The translations under genes and the position numbers were made by a program. Under the pieces are notes generated by a model. The model worked only from the letters and a program-made list of their open reading frames with translations, was not told the origin of the DNA and searched no databases. Positions 8,742 to 16,990 of a stretch of DNA of 54,037 nucleotides are shown here, piece after piece; the first letter of the stretch is position 1; every line of letters begins with the position of its first letter. Source of the stretch: Brasilonema sp. CT11 (lineage in GTDB: Bacteria > Cyanobacteriota > Cyanobacteriia > Cyanobacteriales > Nostocaceae); NCBI RefSeq assembly GCF_017982655.1, contig NZ_JABXYX010000047.1:1-54037 (forward strand), in the 5' to 3' direction.

Positions 8742-9029
8742 AGTGCTTATAGTTGACCAGTCTAATTATCAGGGGCATATGCCAAACCGTCATGAGTATA
8801 CGATTTCGTTGCATTGGTTGATATTCCTTCTGGAAGTGAGATTACATCGGACTATCAGACAACAGAGTACGTTTCCATTACTGCAACAAATGACGTTGGG
8901 ATTGCTAGTTCACCGGATGGAAAGCGTGTTGCGATCGCCGTATTCATAGCAGGTTCAAAAGCTCCTCTGGAAGTACGCGAGAAAGTCATGTCCGACATCG
9001 CCTCAGCAGTGGTAAAGGCGATGCAATAA
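8592..9029 (+). repeat. Tail-linker-tail block 1 (end of bla-like gene duplicated in tandem)
   Basis: The 3' end of the beta-lactamase-like gene (8592-8741) is followed by a 139-base linker and a second copy of the same 150 bases (8880-9029, ending in TAA). The spacing between copies is 288 bases. Copy 2 keeps the frame TNDVGIASSPDGKR to VVKAMQ but has no catalytic part. A similar block lies at 9980-10346. Confidence 0.85.
8880..9029 (+). pseudogene. Detached 3' end of a beta-lactamase-like gene (copy 2)
   Basis: About 50 codons almost identical to the last 50 of the gene ending at 8741. It could be read from an upstream ATG at 8814 as a 71-residue peptide, but the N-terminal extension has no recognised similarity and no ribosome-binding site is evident. 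It lacks SxxK, SDN and KTG, so it is non-catalytic. It is most likely a relic of gene duplication and deletion. Confidence 0.75.
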
Positions 9030-9134
9030 ACTTCAGTTGAAAATAGCAGGGCAAGCATTCGTCATATATAAGGTCATATTTACATGATCGTAAGGACTTG
9101 ATGATTCAATATATTCGATAGGACAAGGCAGACA

Positions 9135-9662
9135 CTACTCAGGCATAGCAGAGGAATGGTGGTCAACGATTAGCCAGTCGTTGCCATCATGGCGATAGAC
9201 GAACGAGTAACGTGCCACAACCTTTTCAGGTTTACCATTCTTGATTATATTGAAGCTGTAGACACCCGAGTTGATGGCGAACAGCTTGTCAATGATGCGG
9301 ACGTTTTGTTCAAGGATTGTACCTTTAGGCTTGTATTTGAGGAAATGCTCGAAGTAGTCTCTCATTTGTGAGTGAGTGTTCCGCACCTTATTAGATACCG
9401 TTGGCAGAAGCACACCATCTTTTGCGTAGAGCTTCACTACTTCATCAGGATTTTCTGTTTGCAAAGCAGCATTCCATTTGTCAAAGAGCGCGGCGATATC
9501 CCGCTCTTTAGGCCCCACAGCAACTTGCTGTGGAGTTGTGCTTCCTGCTGTTCTATATGATTGAGTTTGAGCAGATGCCTTTGCAACGGTTAGCATAGTT
9601 TCACCAACAGAAGTCATCGTTAAAAGCGCTAAGGCACTCAGCTGTTTGTTGAATTTAAACAT
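9135..9662 (-). CDS. SgcJ/EcaC-family NTF2-like secreted protein
   Basis: A 175-residue exported protein with a signal peptide (residues 1-32, ending ASAQ). Residues 52-170 form an NTF2-like cone of the CaMKII-association/SgcJ type: DIAALFDKWNAALQTENPDEVVKLYAKDG at the start and FVYRHDGNDWLIVDHHSS at the end. Proteins of this group are often annotated as SgcJ/EcaC-family oxidoreductases, but the fold serves many functions and no substrate is evident. AAGGAG lies just upstream of the ATG. The gene sits between the two blocks of duplicated beta-lactamase tail, on the opposite strand. Confidence 0.85.
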   Translation of the reverse strand: MFKFNKQLSALALLTMTSVGETMLTVAKASAQTQSYRTAGSTTPQQVAVGPKERDIAALFDKWNAALQTENPDEVVKLYAKDGVLLPTVSNKVRNTHSQMRDYFEHFLKYKPKGTILEQNVRIIDKLFAINSGVYSFNIIKNGKPEKVVARYSFVYRHDGNDWLIVDHHSSAMPE

Positions 9663-9862
9663 AATTTACTCCTTAAAATTTTAGTTTATTTGCTTAGTAC
9701 AACTTGTCATTAATAGGAGTCGGAAATCAAAATTATGCTAAGACAGGGAAATGAATTATCTCTTAAATCTATTCCGAGCACCTTTTATGTCTTGTTAGTT
9801 CTCAATTTCTTCCCAAACAGCACTGCTCTACATCTGAGAAATGTCATCTTCACAGCATTACA

Positions 9863-9987
9863 GCAGCAATCACTCGTTCTAAAATTTGGTAGAGGACTTC
9901 TGGATCAGTCCGACTTGCATCCATCGGCGAGAATTCCACATCCTCTACAAAAGACTTGGCATAGGCTACCATTTCTTGGGCGATCGC
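9863..9987 (-). pseudogene. Copied internal fragment of leuA
   Basis: 125 bases match leuA positions 12590-12714 without gaps and with five mismatches that I can count. The orientation is the same as in the real gene. The match ends inside a HIP1 octamer (GCGATCGC 9980-9987), after which the sequence continues as the beta-lactamase tail. It encodes about 41 internal LeuA residues ([17 protein letters not shown] and onward) and cannot be functional. Confidence 0.9.
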
Positions 9988-10346
9988 CGTATTCATCGCC
10001 GGATCAAAAGCGTCTGAGGAAGTGCGCGAGAAAGTCATGTCCGACATCGCCTCAGCAGTGGTAAAGGCGGTGCAATAGAGAGCTTATAGTTGACCAGTCT
10101 AGTTATCAGGAGGCATACGCCAAACCGTCATGAGTATACGATTTCGTTGCATTGGTTGATATTTCTTCTGGAAGTGAGATTACATGGGACTATCAGACAA
10201 CAGAGTACGTTTCCATTACTGCAACAAATGACGTTGGGATTGCTAGTTCACCAGATGGAAAGCGTGTGGCGATCGCCGTATTCATCGCCGGATCAAAAGC
10301 TCCTGAGGAAGTACGCGAGAAAGTCATGTCCGACATCGCCTCAGCA
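9980..10346 (+). repeat. Tail-linker-tail block 2 (truncated)
   Basis: Begins at the HIP1 site 9980-9987 with a beta-lactamase tail (to TAG 10076-10078), continues with the 139-base linker (10079-10217), and ends with a tail copy (10218-10346) that stops short at CCTCAGCA before unrelated sequence. The spacing between the two HIP1 sites (9980 and 10269) is 289 bases, matching the 288 of block 1. Neither copy contains catalytic motifs. Confidence 0.85.
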
Positions 10347-10510
10347 AAAAAAGTTGTGTCTTACGAACTACACAACTATACAATAGCGAGCGCATGGGAT
10401 TATAGAACTGTATTTTTATGTTCTAAAACTATCGTTTAAACGGTCGGGTGCAAGCGGATTGTTATGCGGTTGAGCATACAGCTGTCAATTGTCTGTGGTT
10501 CCAGTGTCGA

Positions 10511-11215
10511 TTAAATTATCAACTCCTGCTGCATCTTCTCAAGGTTATCAAAATCGACCTGATGGATTTCTGATTGTCGTTCTGATAGCCAAATGTAAAA
10601 ATCCTGAATTAGGATGTAATATGTGCTTGCTAAAGCAATGATTGGTAAACCCTCCTTGAGAGAATCTAAATAAGCTTTTGAGCTTTCCCAGTTATCCCAC
10701 AGCTTGAGAATCTCAACATCAATGCGTAAAGTTGAGTTCAAATCATTTGACTCACCCAGAAAAGTTATCTGTAAAGCTAAGACAGGTAAAGTGTAATGTT
10801 GAGTGTAGTTTCGCAACTTTTGCACAAACTTCTGTAAAACATTACTTGCCAAATCTTGATTCAGTTTTCTTTGATACTCACTTCTGAACTCATGGTTTTC
10901 TGGGTATAGCCTGTTAACAATCACTCTTGTATGATCAACTAACGATTTTGCTGAAGCAAGAAAGTTGTGTAATAACCTTTTTGTTTCAGTAATTAGATGG
11001 TCTAAATTCTCGCTTTTATCAGGAGCTGCATAATTGAATAGAGATTCTCTTGGATCTTCGAGCGGCTCCAACAATTTTACAAGCTCAGCAAAATTTCCTT
11101 CAAAAACTTGAAAACTGGACTGCATTGCTTGCAAACTCTGATAGATTTCCATTTCCTTGGATTGCTCAAAAATATCAAGTTGTCTTCCGAATTCAGTTTG
11201 ATAACTTTCACCCAT
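10511..11215 (-). CDS. Hypothetical helical protein
   Basis: About 234 residues from the ATG at 11213-11215, which has AAGAG seven bases upstream; a longer start at 11251 lacks such a site. Almost entirely helical, with charged amphipathic stretches (DIFEQSKEMEIYQSLQ, LITETKRLLHNFLASAKSL). One more hydrophobic segment (PIIALASTYYILIQDFYIWL) near the C-terminus could be buried or membrane-associated. No catalytic motif or known domain was recognised. It faces the scrambled beta-lactamase tract and is not obviously in an operon with leuA. Confidence 0.65.
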   Translation of the reverse strand: MGESYQTEFGRQLDIFEQSKEMEIYQSLQAMQSSFQVFEGNFAELVKLLEPLEDPRESLFNYAAPDKSENLDHLITETKRLLHNFLASAKSLVDHTRVIVNRLYPENHEFRSEYQRKLNQDLASNVLQKFVQKLRNYTQHYTLPVLALQITFLGESNDLNSTLRIDVEILKLWDNWESSKAYLDSLKEGLPIIALASTYYILIQDFYIWLSERQSEIHQVDFDNLEKMQQELII

Positions 11216-11472
11216 ACGAGTTCTCTTGTTGCACTGAAAATACCATAACAAAGCTGCTTTACTTAGTCTTCTTTTCTAAGAATCTCAAAATTTGCCTTGC
11301 AGAAGTACCAAGACTACTTAAACTTTAACGCCAAAAATCAACTTTCAAACTACTGCTCTTCTCGACAAAGCGTTTCAGCCCTACGCTTGGTCAAAACCTA
11401 CTGTTCCTGAAGGCAGTTCAGAGCACTAGAAATCAATGTTCTGACTACCTTGTTAAGAATTCCAAGTAAATC

Positions 11473-13134
11473 TTACTTATGAACTGGCGCGGAGTCTTGA
11501 GACTGTGACTTCTGTGTCTCCCTTTGCAAAAATCGATAAAGGCGATTCAGTGCATTCATGTGAGCGTAAGCTGCTGCGACTACAATATCAGTGTCAGAAG
11601 CTTGTCCAGAGAAAATGCGCTCCTGATATCGTAAGCGAATTGTAACTGTTCCCAGAGCATCTATTCCACCAGTCACAGACTGAACGGAAAATTCTATCAG
11701 TTGGTTGGGAATCTGCACAAGTCGATTAATGGCTTTATAGACAGCATCTACTGGACCAGCTCCCACTGCTGCATCTGTTGAAATTTCTCCGTTGGGAGTT
11801 ACAACTGTAATAGTTGCAGTCGGACAGGTGCAATCACCACAGGTGACTTGGACGTGTTCGAGTTGAAAGCCTTTATCTACTTGAATTTGCGTTTCATCCC
11901 GAACTATCGCCTCTAAATCCCAATCGGACATTTCCTTTTTCTTATCTGCAATTTCTTTGAACCGCATAAAGGCTTTGTTGAAATCTGCCTCGTTCAACTC
12001 AAACCCCAATTCCTGGAGTCTGGTTCGCAAAGCATTCCTTCCAGAGTGCTTACCCAAAATAATGCTGTTTTCAGCAAGACCGATGTCAGCAGCTTCCATA
12101 ATCTCATAAGTCTGGCGATGTTTAAGAATTCCATCTTGGTGAATTCCAGATTCATGAGCAAAAGCATTTGCTCCGACAATGGCTTTATTCGGTTGAACCA
12201 CAATTCCTGTGAGTTGGGAAACCAAGCAAGATGTTTTGTAAATCTCTTGCGTCTTAATTTTTGTCAAAGGTGTATCTGAGTCAACCGCACGACCAAAGTA
12301 GGCATTAAAATGAGGTTTACGAACTTGCAATGCCATGACAATCTCTTCCAGCGCTGCATTTCCGGCTCGTTCACCAATTCCATTCACCGTACACTCGACT
12401 TGACGCACGCCATTTTCAATTGCTGTCAGAGCGTTCGCACTCGCCAAACCCAAATCGTTTTGAGTGTGAACCGAAAGAATAACTTGATCAATATTAGGCA
12501 CATTTTCTTGCACACCCTGAATCAGTGCCGCCATGTCTTTGGGTGTGCAGTAGCCGACAGTGTCAGGAATGTTGATCGTGGTTGCACCTGCAGCAATCAC
12601 TCGTTCCAAGATTTGGTAGAGGAATTCTGGATCAGTGCGGCTTGCATCCATCGGCGAGAATTCCACATCCTCTACAAAAGACTTGGCATAGGCTACCATT
12701 TCTTGGGCGATCGCCATAACTTCACTCCGAGACTTTTTCAACTGGTACTTCAAGTGAATATCTGAAGTTGAAATGAAAGTATGAATTCTCGGATGAGCAG
12801 CTTCTTGCAATGCTTCAGCCGCAGCTTGAATATCTTGCCGAATCGCTCTTGCCAAAGAGCAAATAATCGGTCCACCCAACACACCAACTTGTTGAGCTAT
12901 TGTTCTAACAGCTTCAAAATCTCCGGGACTCGCTACGGCAAATCCAGCTTCAATCACATCAACCCCCAGTAAAGCCAGTTGATGAGCGATCGCCAGTTTC
13001 TCTTCCACCAGCAGCGTTGCGCCTGGTGACTGTTCACCATCTCGTAATGTTGTGTCAAAGATAATGACTCGGTCTGGTTGAGATTGAATGCTCATACTGT
13101 CTCCCGTGGTATCAATAGAGGGATTGTTAGACAT
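11473..13134 (-). CDS. leuA: 2-isopropylmalate synthase
   Basis: A 553-residue enzyme of the first committed step of leucine synthesis: acetyl-CoA plus 2-oxoisovalerate gives 2-isopropylmalate. The N-terminal TIM-barrel has the metal/substrate signature [12 protein letters not shown] (residues 27-38). [11 protein letters not shown] and [11 protein letters not shown] provide the HxH-type metal ligands and the catalytic His. The C-terminal LeuA dimer/allosteric domain (from about residue 400) carries the leucine-binding [11 protein letters not shown]. The length is normal. An ATG at residue 14 (13095) is an alternative start. It is divergent from a GntR-family gene, with twin TTGTATACAA sites 10-35 bases upstream, so regulation by that protein is likely. 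Confidence 0.95.
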   Translation of the reverse strand: MSNNPSIDTTGDSMSIQSQPDRVIIFDTTLRDGEQSPGATLLVEEKLAIAHQLALLGVDVIEAGFAVASPGDFEAVRTIAQQVGVLGGPIICSLARAIRQDIQAAAEALQEAAHPRIHTFISTSDIHLKYQLKKSRSEVMAIAQEMVAYAKSFVEDVEFSPMDASRTDPEFLYQILERVIAAGATTINIPDTVGYCTPKDMAALIQGVQENVPNIDQVILSVHTQNDLGLASANALTAIENGVRQVECTVNGIGERAGNAALEEIVMALQVRKPHFNAYFGRAVDSDTPLTKIKTQEIYKTSCLVSQLTGIVVQPNKAIVGANAFAHESGIHQDGILKHRQTYEIMEAADIGLAENSIILGKHSGRNALRTRLQELGFELNEADFNKAFMRFKEIADKKKEMSDWDLEAIVRDETQIQVDKGFQLEHVQVTCGDCTCPTATITVVTPNGEISTDAAVGAGPVDAVYKAINRLVQIPNQLIEFSVQSVTGGIDALGTVTIRLRYQERIFSGQASDTDIVVAAAYAHMNALNRLYRFLQRETQKSQSQDSAPVHK

Positions 13135-13144
13135 CTTTTGAATA

Positions 13145-13168
13145 TTGTATACAAAAAATTGTATACAA
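13145..13168. promoter_or_regulatory. Twin palindromic operators between leuA and gntR
   Basis: Two identical perfect palindromes, TTGTATACAA at 13145-13154 and 13159-13168, with centres 14 bases apart. The pattern TTGTATACAA fits the sites of GntR/FadR-type dimers. They lie between the start codons of leuA (13134) and the regulator (13193), so one bound protein could control both genes. Binding is inferred. Confidence 0.75.
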
Positions 13169-13171
13169 TAT

Positions 13172-13206
13172 AAATTATGAACTTAATAAATTATGAACTT
13201 AAATGA
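13172..13206 (+). repeat. 16-base tandem duplication around the gntR start codon
   Basis: AAATTATGAACTTAA occurs at 13172-13186 and again at 13188-13202. The second contains the ATG of the regulator (13193). The first ATG (13177) opens a nine-codon reading frame in another frame that ends at TGA 13204-13206, overlapping the true start. Neither ATG has a clear ribosome-binding site. Confidence 0.7.
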
Positions 13207-13870
13207 TTTAGCAGCCAATGTGCTGCAACAACAACGCAGTACCCCAGATTTGATTGCAGACGCTTTGCGAGAGGCGATCGTGCGGGGAATTTTTCAGGAA
13301 GGACAATCCCTCAGACAAGATGAAATTGCGACTCAGTTTGGAGTCAGCCGCATTCCTGTGCGGGAAGCTTTACGTCAGCTTGAAGCCGAAGGATTGGTGA
13401 AGCTGCATCTCAATCGGGGAGCAACGGTATCAGCACTTTCTCCAACAGAAGCGCAAGAAATCTTCGAGATTAGGAGTGCATTGGAGGTGAAAGCAATTCA
13501 ACTGGCAATTCCCAAGCTAACTGCAGCAGATTTAGAAAAAGCCACTGTCATTTTAAAACAGATAGACCAGACAACTGACGCAGGAATGCTCGCGAAACTA
13601 AACTGGGAATTCCATGAAACACTTTATAAGAGTGCTGAACGTCCTCGGCTACTAACGATGATTAAAACTCTACACCTGAATGTAGACCGTTATGTGCGGC
13701 TTCAGATGAGTCAAATGGATTACTTAGAGCGTTCTCAAAAGGAACACTACCAATTATTACAAGCTTGTCAACAGCACGATACCAAAGCTGCTATTAAGCT
13801 ACTCAAAAAACACATTGACACAGCAGGAGAGCAGCTAGTTGCATACCTGCAACAAAATATTCACAGCTAA
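13193..13870 (+). CDS. GntR-family transcriptional regulator (FadR/FCD subfamily)
   Basis: A 225-residue regulator. Residues 14-75 form a winged helix: LIADALREAIVRGIFQEGQ, DEIATQFGVSRIPVREALRQL and EAEGLVKLHLNRGATVS are the standard GntR blocks. Residues 85-220 form the all-helical FCD effector domain, with IRSALEVKAIQLA, NWEFHETLYKSA and HLNVDRYVRLQ supplying the D/H metal-binding positions of the fold. The gene is divergent from leuA and shares the twin-operator region. The effector is unknown; a branched-chain amino acid intermediate is a reasonable guess from context only. Confidence 0.92.
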   Translation: MNLNDLAANVLQQQRSTPDLIADALREAIVRGIFQEGQSLRQDEIATQFGVSRIPVREALRQLEAEGLVKLHLNRGATVSALSPTEAQEIFEIRSALEVKAIQLAIPKLTAADLEKATVILKQIDQTTDAGMLAKLNWEFHETLYKSAERPRLLTMIKTLHLNVDRYVRLQMSQMDYLERSQKEHYQLLQACQQHDTKAAIKLLKKHIDTAGEQLVAYLQQNIHS

Positions 13871-13987
13871 AACATATAATTGCCACAACTTATTCATACT
13901 AATCAGAAATAATACATTTATGACCGTTGATTCTGCTTGAAGAGGCTTTTTGTGGTACTTAAATATTCTGATGAAGTGCTGATTACA

Positions 13988-14155
13988 ATGCTACCCGACC
14001 CATGTGTTGAAACAAATAATAATGTTCCTATTTACTCCAAGTACTGTATGCAACTGATTGTTCAAGATGGAGTAACTGTGCCTTTTGCGTTTGCTGATAC
14101 TTTAGAAGAATTACTTCCTTACCTGAAAATCATTGAAAAATCTATAGATGGATAA
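13988..14155 (+). CDS. Small hypothetical protein
   Basis: A 55-residue frame from the ATG at 13988; a TTG at 13937 would give 72. No ribosome-binding site is convincing for either start. The sequence (IYSKYCMQLIVQDGVTVPFAFADTLEEL) reads like a small folded alpha/beta protein, with plausible cyanobacterial codon use. No family was recognised. A MITE follows at 14174. Confidence 0.4.
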   Translation: MLPDPCVETNNNVPIYSKYCMQLIVQDGVTVPFAFADTLEELLPYLKIIEKSIDG

Positions 14156-14173
14156 AAAATATTTTTAATGATA

Positions 14174-14291
14174 TATAGGAATCGGTTTGATTTATGAAAT
14201 TGTTTGCGTAGGGAGGGAACGCTTAACAGGGAACAGGAAAAAAGTCTCTTGAAGTGTACCTAGTTTCGCAAAATCAAACAGTAGTCCTATA
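14174..14291. mobile_element. MITE, copy B of TATAGGA family
   Basis: A 118-base element with ends TATAGGAATCGG and TAGTCCTATA, and the inward TTTGATTT / AAATCAAA blocks as in copy A. The interior again contains a GGGAAC-type tract (AACAGGGAACAGG). It lies between two convergent small genes and contains no ORF of its own. Confidence 0.7.
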
Positions 14292-14326
14292 GGTGCGTTA
14301 GTATGGGCATAACGCACCAAAATAAA

Positions 14327-14788
14327 TTAACTACCAAATAACGCAATAGGAGTATCGAGAATTTTCAACTGAACTAATGCCAGAATCACAAGAGTATAGA
14401 GCGTTGAAGAAACTAGACCTGTAAGTAATTCTTTTTTCAAATTACGCTCTTTGGATTGATTTGGCAAAACATCCATAGCGCCGAACTGCATCAAAAGGAT
14501 ACCGACAATGTTAGAAAGCCAGTATCCTACAATTGAGCAAGGCAATAGTAACTTTGGATTAAATAAACTACAGATATATCCGAAACCATAAGCAATTGGT
14601 AAATTGAATAACAGATCATTCCACCAACACAGTGGTGACAGCAAATATCCAAGAACTAGAAAAAAACCGCCTCTAAGTTTTTTAAACGTATTTTGTTTCC
14701 AGTCCCCACGAACAGCCCACTGTAACTGCTTTGGGGTTGTTTGTCCTGCTGCGCTTGACTCCTGAGTCACAACTGGAAGATTTATCAT
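14327..14788 (-). CDS. Conserved hypothetical membrane protein
   Basis: About 153 residues from the ATG at 14786-14788 (an ATG three codons upstream is possible). The N-terminal 35 residues are polar (SSAAGQTTPKQLQWAVRG). Four hydrophobic stretches follow: GGFFLVLGYLLSPLCWW, LPIAYGFGYICSLF, CSIVGYWLSNIVGILLMQF and VSSTLYTLVILALVQL. No family name was recognised. It stands alone between MITE copies B and C. Confidence 0.6.
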   Translation of the reverse strand: MINLPVVTQESSAAGQTTPKQLQWAVRGDWKQNTFKKLRGGFFLVLGYLLSPLCWWNDLLFNLPIAYGFGYICSLFNPKLLLPCSIVGYWLSNIVGILLMQFGAMDVLPNQSKERNLKKELLTGLVSSTLYTLVILALVQLKILDTPIALFGS

Positions 14789-14937
14789 AAAGATCATAAA
14801 TTTTATGTGCTTACCGTATTTTAAATGAAAAACTAAGAAAAAGTCTAGGGGGGATCAAACATTTAGCATAGATTGATCTATTTTTTCTCGTTCCCACCCT
14901 TCGCCTGGAGAATGAGAACGTATTAATTCCTACTTTA

Positions 14938-15093
14938 TATAGGAATTCGGTTTGGTTTATGTTAGCTTGCGTGGCGGAGCCATACGAACTCGTTGAGATA
15001 GGGAACACCCGAACAGGGAATAGGGAAGGCTTAACTCTTAACGCTGAACATAAACTGTACCTAGCGGAGCAAAAATAAAATAGGAATCCTATA
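14938..15093. mobile_element. MITE, copy C of TATAGGA family (with internal insertion)
   Basis: Ends TATAGGAATTCGG and GGAATCCTATA, with the GGTTTGGTTTA block at the left. At 156 bases it is about 40 longer than copies A and B because of extra internal sequence (TGGCGGAGCCATACG and neighbours). The internal AGGGAACA tract is retained. Confidence 0.65.
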
Positions 15094-15266
15094 TACAACC
15101 AGATAAGAAAACTAGCTGTGTAATAGTTTTCTCTAATTGGTGACAAAATCCCGTCAAAGAACTGCACGGAAAGCAGATAACAAGAGAAGAAGCACAAACA
15201 CAGAGATGTCACAATTGACTCAGAATTGTGATGGTTATAATTAAAATAATGCTTTCTCTCAAAAAT

Positions 15267-15539
15267 ATGACTAATTCACCTTTAACTAATTTCTTGTTAA
15301 TAGCAGGAACTGTTTTCCTTGCGATCGCTGTAGTCGGACAAGCCAAATTGGGTTTTGCTGAAATTAATCCTGGTTTTTTTGGAAGATTTTTAGCTTTAAT
15401 AATTGGTTTGTTTAGCTTAACTGGCGCTGTTGTCTTAGTATTATTTCCAGTCGAAGTCGTTGATTTAATCAGAAATTATTTGGCACAGCAGCTTCAACAA
15501 AACCTAGGCTTTATTTTCGACGTAAAAGCTTTAATGTAA
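15267..15539 (+). CDS. Small two-helix membrane protein
   Basis: About 90 residues from the ATG at 15267; upstream in-frame starts at 15228 and 15249 are possible and no ribosome-binding site decides. Two hydrophobic segments (NFLLIAGTVFLAIAVVGQ and FLALIIGLFSLTGAVVLVLF) are separated by a short polar GFAEINPGFFGR loop, and the C-terminus is amphipathic. Resembles many small unnamed cyanobacterial membrane proteins. Function unknown. Confidence 0.55.
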   Translation: MTNSPLTNFLLIAGTVFLAIAVVGQAKLGFAEINPGFFGRFLALIIGLFSLTGAVVLVLFPVEVVDLIRNYLAQQLQQNLGFIFDVKALM

Positions 15540-15596
15540 CTGAGAAGCTGTAGCGAAAGGGGAGCATCTCAATTTTAGCAAAAAGATGGTGAGTAA

Positions 15597-15850
15597 GCGC
15601 GCTGCGGGAGGGTCTCCAACGCCAGATACCTAGGTCGGGAAACCCTCCTATGGCACTTCGTGCCACGCTGCGCGAACAGTACTGGCTCCTCCGCATGCGA
15701 CTGGTGAGACAGCACGGCGCAGGAGGATCTCCCGACCTAGGCGACTGCGTTAGCGCAGCGGAACCGGAGGTTCTCCCCGATAGCCGTAAGGCGTGGCGTT
15801 AGCCATAGGGCGAACCCGGAGGGTAGTGGGAGCCGGAAAGCTCCCTTATA
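15597..15850. repeat. GC-rich dispersed palindromic repeat cluster
   Basis: Nested palindromes of the same family as at 7195-7490, including CGGGAAACCCTCC, GGCACTTCGTGCCACG, CAGTACTGGCTCC, and GACTGCGTTAGCGCAG, the last also found in the first cluster in the opposite orientation. It fills the space between two convergent genes (15539 and 15906). No gene seen. Confidence 0.75.
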
Positions 15851-15905
15851 GAGACGGGAAATTCTGCGTCTCTACAACGAGTGCGTCATCACGTGAGATA
15901 AATTC

Positions 15906-16676
15906 TTATTCCTCACCTATCAACTGCGTTTCCTCTGGAAGTAATGTTGTTTCCTCCGCAGGAGGAGTTTTACTAACAATGGTTTTTTGAGTCAAATGAG
16001 GTCTAATAATCAAACTCACGCCAATTGCCCAGCCTATAGAAACCATCCATCCTGCTAGAATATCACTGGGAAAATGAACTCCTAAATAAAGTCGTGTCCA
16101 GCCAATACCTAATACAAATAAACTCCCAGCAATCGAAACGACCCAGCACCAAACACTACCCCAGGTTAAAATGACGAGAACTGCTACCAGTGTCATACTT
16201 GCCATAGAATGAGCACTGGGAAATGAGAAACTTGGCTCAGAAACAAGTGATTCCCATTCCCAAAGGTGGGGACGCACTCGATGCATGAATTGTTTTGCTG
16301 TACCATTAATGATGGCGCTTCCGATCTCAGTGGTGAGTAGATAGGTGAGCGATCGCCACCGTTTTTGAATCAACAACACCAATGCAATCACACAGACAGT
16401 GGGAAGGATAATCCGAATTCTCCCAAATTGAGTCAGCGTTACGGCAAAAACATCTAGTTGGGCCTGTGCTGTAGAATGAACAGCTACGAGAATCGGTACA
16501 TCCCACGGGAAACCACCTTGATTCTTCCATACCTCTAACGCCAGCAGCCCAAAGATTTGCAAAGGTAAATAAACCCCAATCAAGAGCACCACAAGAGAAC
16601 GCCAACGAGCAAAAAGCAGCTTTTTAGAGAAGTTGAGGAAGGACGGGATAAGCTTGCTCAAATCAGTGCTAAACAT
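15906..16676 (-). CDS. PAP2-family membrane phosphatase
   Basis: A 256-residue integral membrane phosphatase. All three catalytic blocks of the phosphatidic-acid-phosphatase type 2 superfamily are present: KQFMHRVRP (KxxxxxxRP) near 127, SFPSAHS (PSGH variant with Ala) near 151, and RLYLGVHFPSD (SRxxxxxHxxxD) near 204. Five or six hydrophobic segments surround them. Members dephosphorylate lipid phosphates such as phosphatidate or undecaprenyl pyrophosphate; which one here is unknown. The C-terminus is a polar, Glu-rich tail. Monocistronic. Confidence 0.9.
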   Translation of the reverse strand: MFSTDLSKLIPSFLNFSKKLLFARWRSLVVLLIGVYLPLQIFGLLALEVWKNQGGFPWDVPILVAVHSTAQAQLDVFAVTLTQFGRIRIILPTVCVIALVLLIQKRWRSLTYLLTTEIGSAIINGTAKQFMHRVRPHLWEWESLVSEPSFSFPSAHSMASMTLVAVLVILTWGSVWCWVVSIAGSLFVLGIGWTRLYLGVHFPSDILAGWMVSIGWAIGVSLIIRPHLTQKTIVSKTPPAEETTLLPEETQLIGEE

Positions 16677-16771
16677 TTTTAATCGAATTTAAGAAAGTGT
16701 GTACGACTAATGCTTGTAATATACGCACTTTACCGCATACAGCACCTCTCCTTATTAAGGTAGATTCGTAA

Positions 16772-16990
16772 CTACGCTGCTTTATCAACAGTTGGTTTTG
16801 GAAGCGGTTCACCTGTAGCTTGATAAGCCATTACTAGCGACTCCAATGCTTCAATTCCATTTGATACCGCATCCTCGTAAGTATCACCGTGAGTTCGCCA
16901 ACGTTGTCCAGGAAAGTCAGGGAAACCTACTAAAAAACAGTCATCTTCCTCAGACCACTGAATAATCATTTGATACTTAAGCTTCATCAT
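16772..16990 (-). CDS. hicB: HicB-type antitoxin
   Basis: About 72 residues from the ATG at 16988-16990, overlapping the end of the hicA frame. The partial RNase-H-like fold of HicB is recognisable: YQMIIQWSEEDDCFLVGFPDFPG, then GDTYEDAVSNGIEALESLVMAYQATGEPLPKP. No clear C-terminal DNA-binding domain is present, as in short cyanobacterial HicB forms. It should neutralise the HicA toxin encoded immediately upstream. Confidence 0.88.
   Translation of the reverse strand: MMKLKYQMIIQWSEEDDCFLVGFPDFPGQRWRTHGDTYEDAVSNGIEALESLVMAYQATGEPLPKPTVDKAA

Noticed and set aside
8814-9029. 71-residue frame taken as a real gene
   Set aside because: Its C-terminal 50 residues duplicate the bla end and the N-terminal 20 come from the linker; better described as a pseudogene/repeat.
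9850-10047. 65-codon chimeric frame joining antisense bla tail and leuA fragment
   Set aside because: In frame by chance across the HIP1 junction; the leuA part is an internal fragment and no ribosome-binding site is visible. Noted as evidence of the chimera, not as a gene.
14811-15212. 133-codon minus-strand frame
   Set aside because: It runs through MITE copy C and has low-complexity aromatic/Ser composition with no credible start.
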